From Verrucomicrobiota bacterium (GTDB lineage Bacteria; Verrucomicrobiota; Verrucomicrobiia; Chthoniobacterales; JAFAMB01), in contig JAFAVN010000121.1 of assembly GCA_019242435.1 (NCBI GenBank), positions 1 through 6,657 on the forward strand: a DNA stretch of 6,657 nt, given 5' to 3'. Under the pieces are notes generated by a model. That model did no database searches. It saw only the letters and a list, made by a program, of their open reading frames with translations, and had not been told where the DNA came from. The position numbers and the translations under genes are program-made. Numbering within the stretch: the stretch's first letter is position 1; every line of letters begins with the position of its first letter. Positions 6,040 through 6,657 of this stretch are shown in pieces.

Positions 6040-6146
6040 CCGCGAATGGACCCGCCTCCGCTGCGCTACGGCGCGGCAGGCGGCGAATTGGCGCGAATAA
6101 AGAACTAACCAGGGATGAACACGGAGTGACACGGGTAAATTTACCC
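6014..6146. repeat. Composite intergenic repeat with direct repeats, hairpin and palindrome
   Basis: The 12-mer TAACCGCGAATG occurs exactly at 6014-6025 and 6037-6048, and its core GCGCGAAT recurs at 6091-6098. Between these is a GC-rich hairpin: 6052-6061 pairs with 6073-6083, leaving C6077 bulged. A further segment (from about 6105) contains GGATGAACACGG and GTGACACGG, related to each other, and ends in the perfect 14-base palindrome GGGTAAATTTACCC at 6133-6146. No T-run follows the hairpin, so a standard intrinsic terminator is not supported, although the position between convergent genes would suit one. The first 12-mer lies wholly inside the hydrolase coding sequence, and the second begins at its stop codon. 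Confidence 0.75.
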
Positions 6147-6189
6147 AAGTCGATTGGTCCCAAGGTAAACTTTTCGCGTGCATCTTTGT

Positions 6190-6657
6190 TCAAGCTTGCG
6201 TGCGCTGCTTGTTCATAACGTGCTCGATTGTGGTCTGGAATTGCTGAGGCGATACGGGCTTTACCAGATGGACCTGGAACCCGGCGGCTCGGCTGCGTTC
6301 GATATCTTGCTGCATTCCAAAGCCGCTGAGTGCGATGGCTGGTAAGTCGTGACCCGTTTCCCGCAACCGCTGGATGAGATCCTGGCCGCTGCCGTCCGGC
6401 AATCCGATGTCGCTGACCAACAGATCGAACTCCTCGTGCTCTGCCGCCTGAAGCGCCGCTTCAACACTTTCTGCGATCGTCACCTGACAGCCGCTCGCCT
6501 GCAGGAACGATTGAATCGGGCATACGCTATCGATGTGGTCTTCAACCAGTAGAATTCGTGGATGGCTTGCTACAGCTTGCGCCGCTTCGATTAAGGAGGG
6601 TGGGATTTCGGTTTTAGAAAAGGATAGGTCGGAAGGAACTGCGTTCGGAAGCTCGAC
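6190..6657 (-). CDS. Response regulator receiver domain, probable C-terminus of a hybrid histidine kinase (5' end cut by window edge)
   Basis: The frame is open to the right edge and gives 155 visible residues. It begins VELPNAVPSD, which matches the last strand of a histidine-kinase ATPase domain (family pattern FTVELP), then a linker of about 25 residues, then a receiver domain from about residue 34 to 150: acidic pair Glu39-Asp40 in ILLVED, phosphoacceptor Asp83 in VSDIGLPDGSG, Ser111 in ALSGFG, and Lys133 in VHLVKPV. All the conserved switch residues are present, so phosphorelay should be possible. The shorter reading from a GTG at 6483 would cut off the acidic pair and is not a real start. 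The parsimonious reading is a hybrid sensor kinase with a C-terminal receiver; the kinase and sensor parts lie outside the window, so the signal is unknown. A stand-alone regulator with an N-terminal extension is less likely. The gene is convergent with the hydrolase. Confidence 0.88.
   Translation of the reverse strand, partial: VELPNAVPSDLSFSKTEIPPSLIEAAQAVASHPRILLVEDHIDSVCPIQSFLQASGCQVTIAESVEAALQAAEHEEFDLLVSDIGLPDGSGQDLIQRLRETGHDLPAIALSGFGMQQDIERSRAAGFQVHLVKPVSPQQFQTTIEHVMNKQRTQA

Overview
The window reads as bacterial chromosome of moderate GC content, most likely from a soil-type Acidobacteriota or Verrucomicrobiota relative. That placement is an inference. It rests on the style of the proteins (an MtnA of the THCNAGWLATVDWG type, a long Rieske protein, a GKEKIADG-type alpha/beta hydrolase) and on degenerate short-period intergenic repeats that I associate from memory with those phyla. 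No rRNA, tRNA, CRISPR array, transposase or phage gene was recognised.

Layout. (1) The 5' edge cuts into mtnA on the + strand (methionine salvage); its catalytic part is complete. (2) Convergent to it is a minus-strand group at 1041-3791: a DoxX-family membrane protein whose start overlaps the end of a small Cys-rich protein by 17 bases, then a 215-base gap filled with repeats, then a 581-residue protein with an N-terminal Rieske [2Fe-2S] domain and about 480 residues of helical sequence of unknown function. (3) Divergent from the Rieske gene, across an AT-rich gap of 188 bases, is a SufR-like winged-helix regulator (+ strand) with a C-terminal cysteine cluster expected to hold an Fe-S cluster. 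(4) A + strand alpha/beta hydrolase with a visible Ser-Asp-His triad follows. (5) Convergent to it, running off the 3' edge on the minus strand, is the C-terminus of what is probably a hybrid histidine kinase, with a complete receiver domain.

How the parts may work together. The central block (SufR-like regulator, Rieske protein, Cys-rich protein, DoxX) looks like a redox module: a cluster-sensing regulator facing a cluster-carrying protein, with a possible membrane partner downstream. This is inference from context. mtnA, the hydrolase and the sensor kinase show no evident link to it.

The most distinctive non-coding signals are the repeats. Period-7 repeats lie at both ends of the Rieske gene, and a period-9 repeat occurs in facing orientation between the Rieske and Cys-rich genes. 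A composite repeat with a hairpin and a 14-base palindrome lies between the hydrolase and the kinase. In two places the repeat runs into the coding sequence and supplies its last codons and stop.
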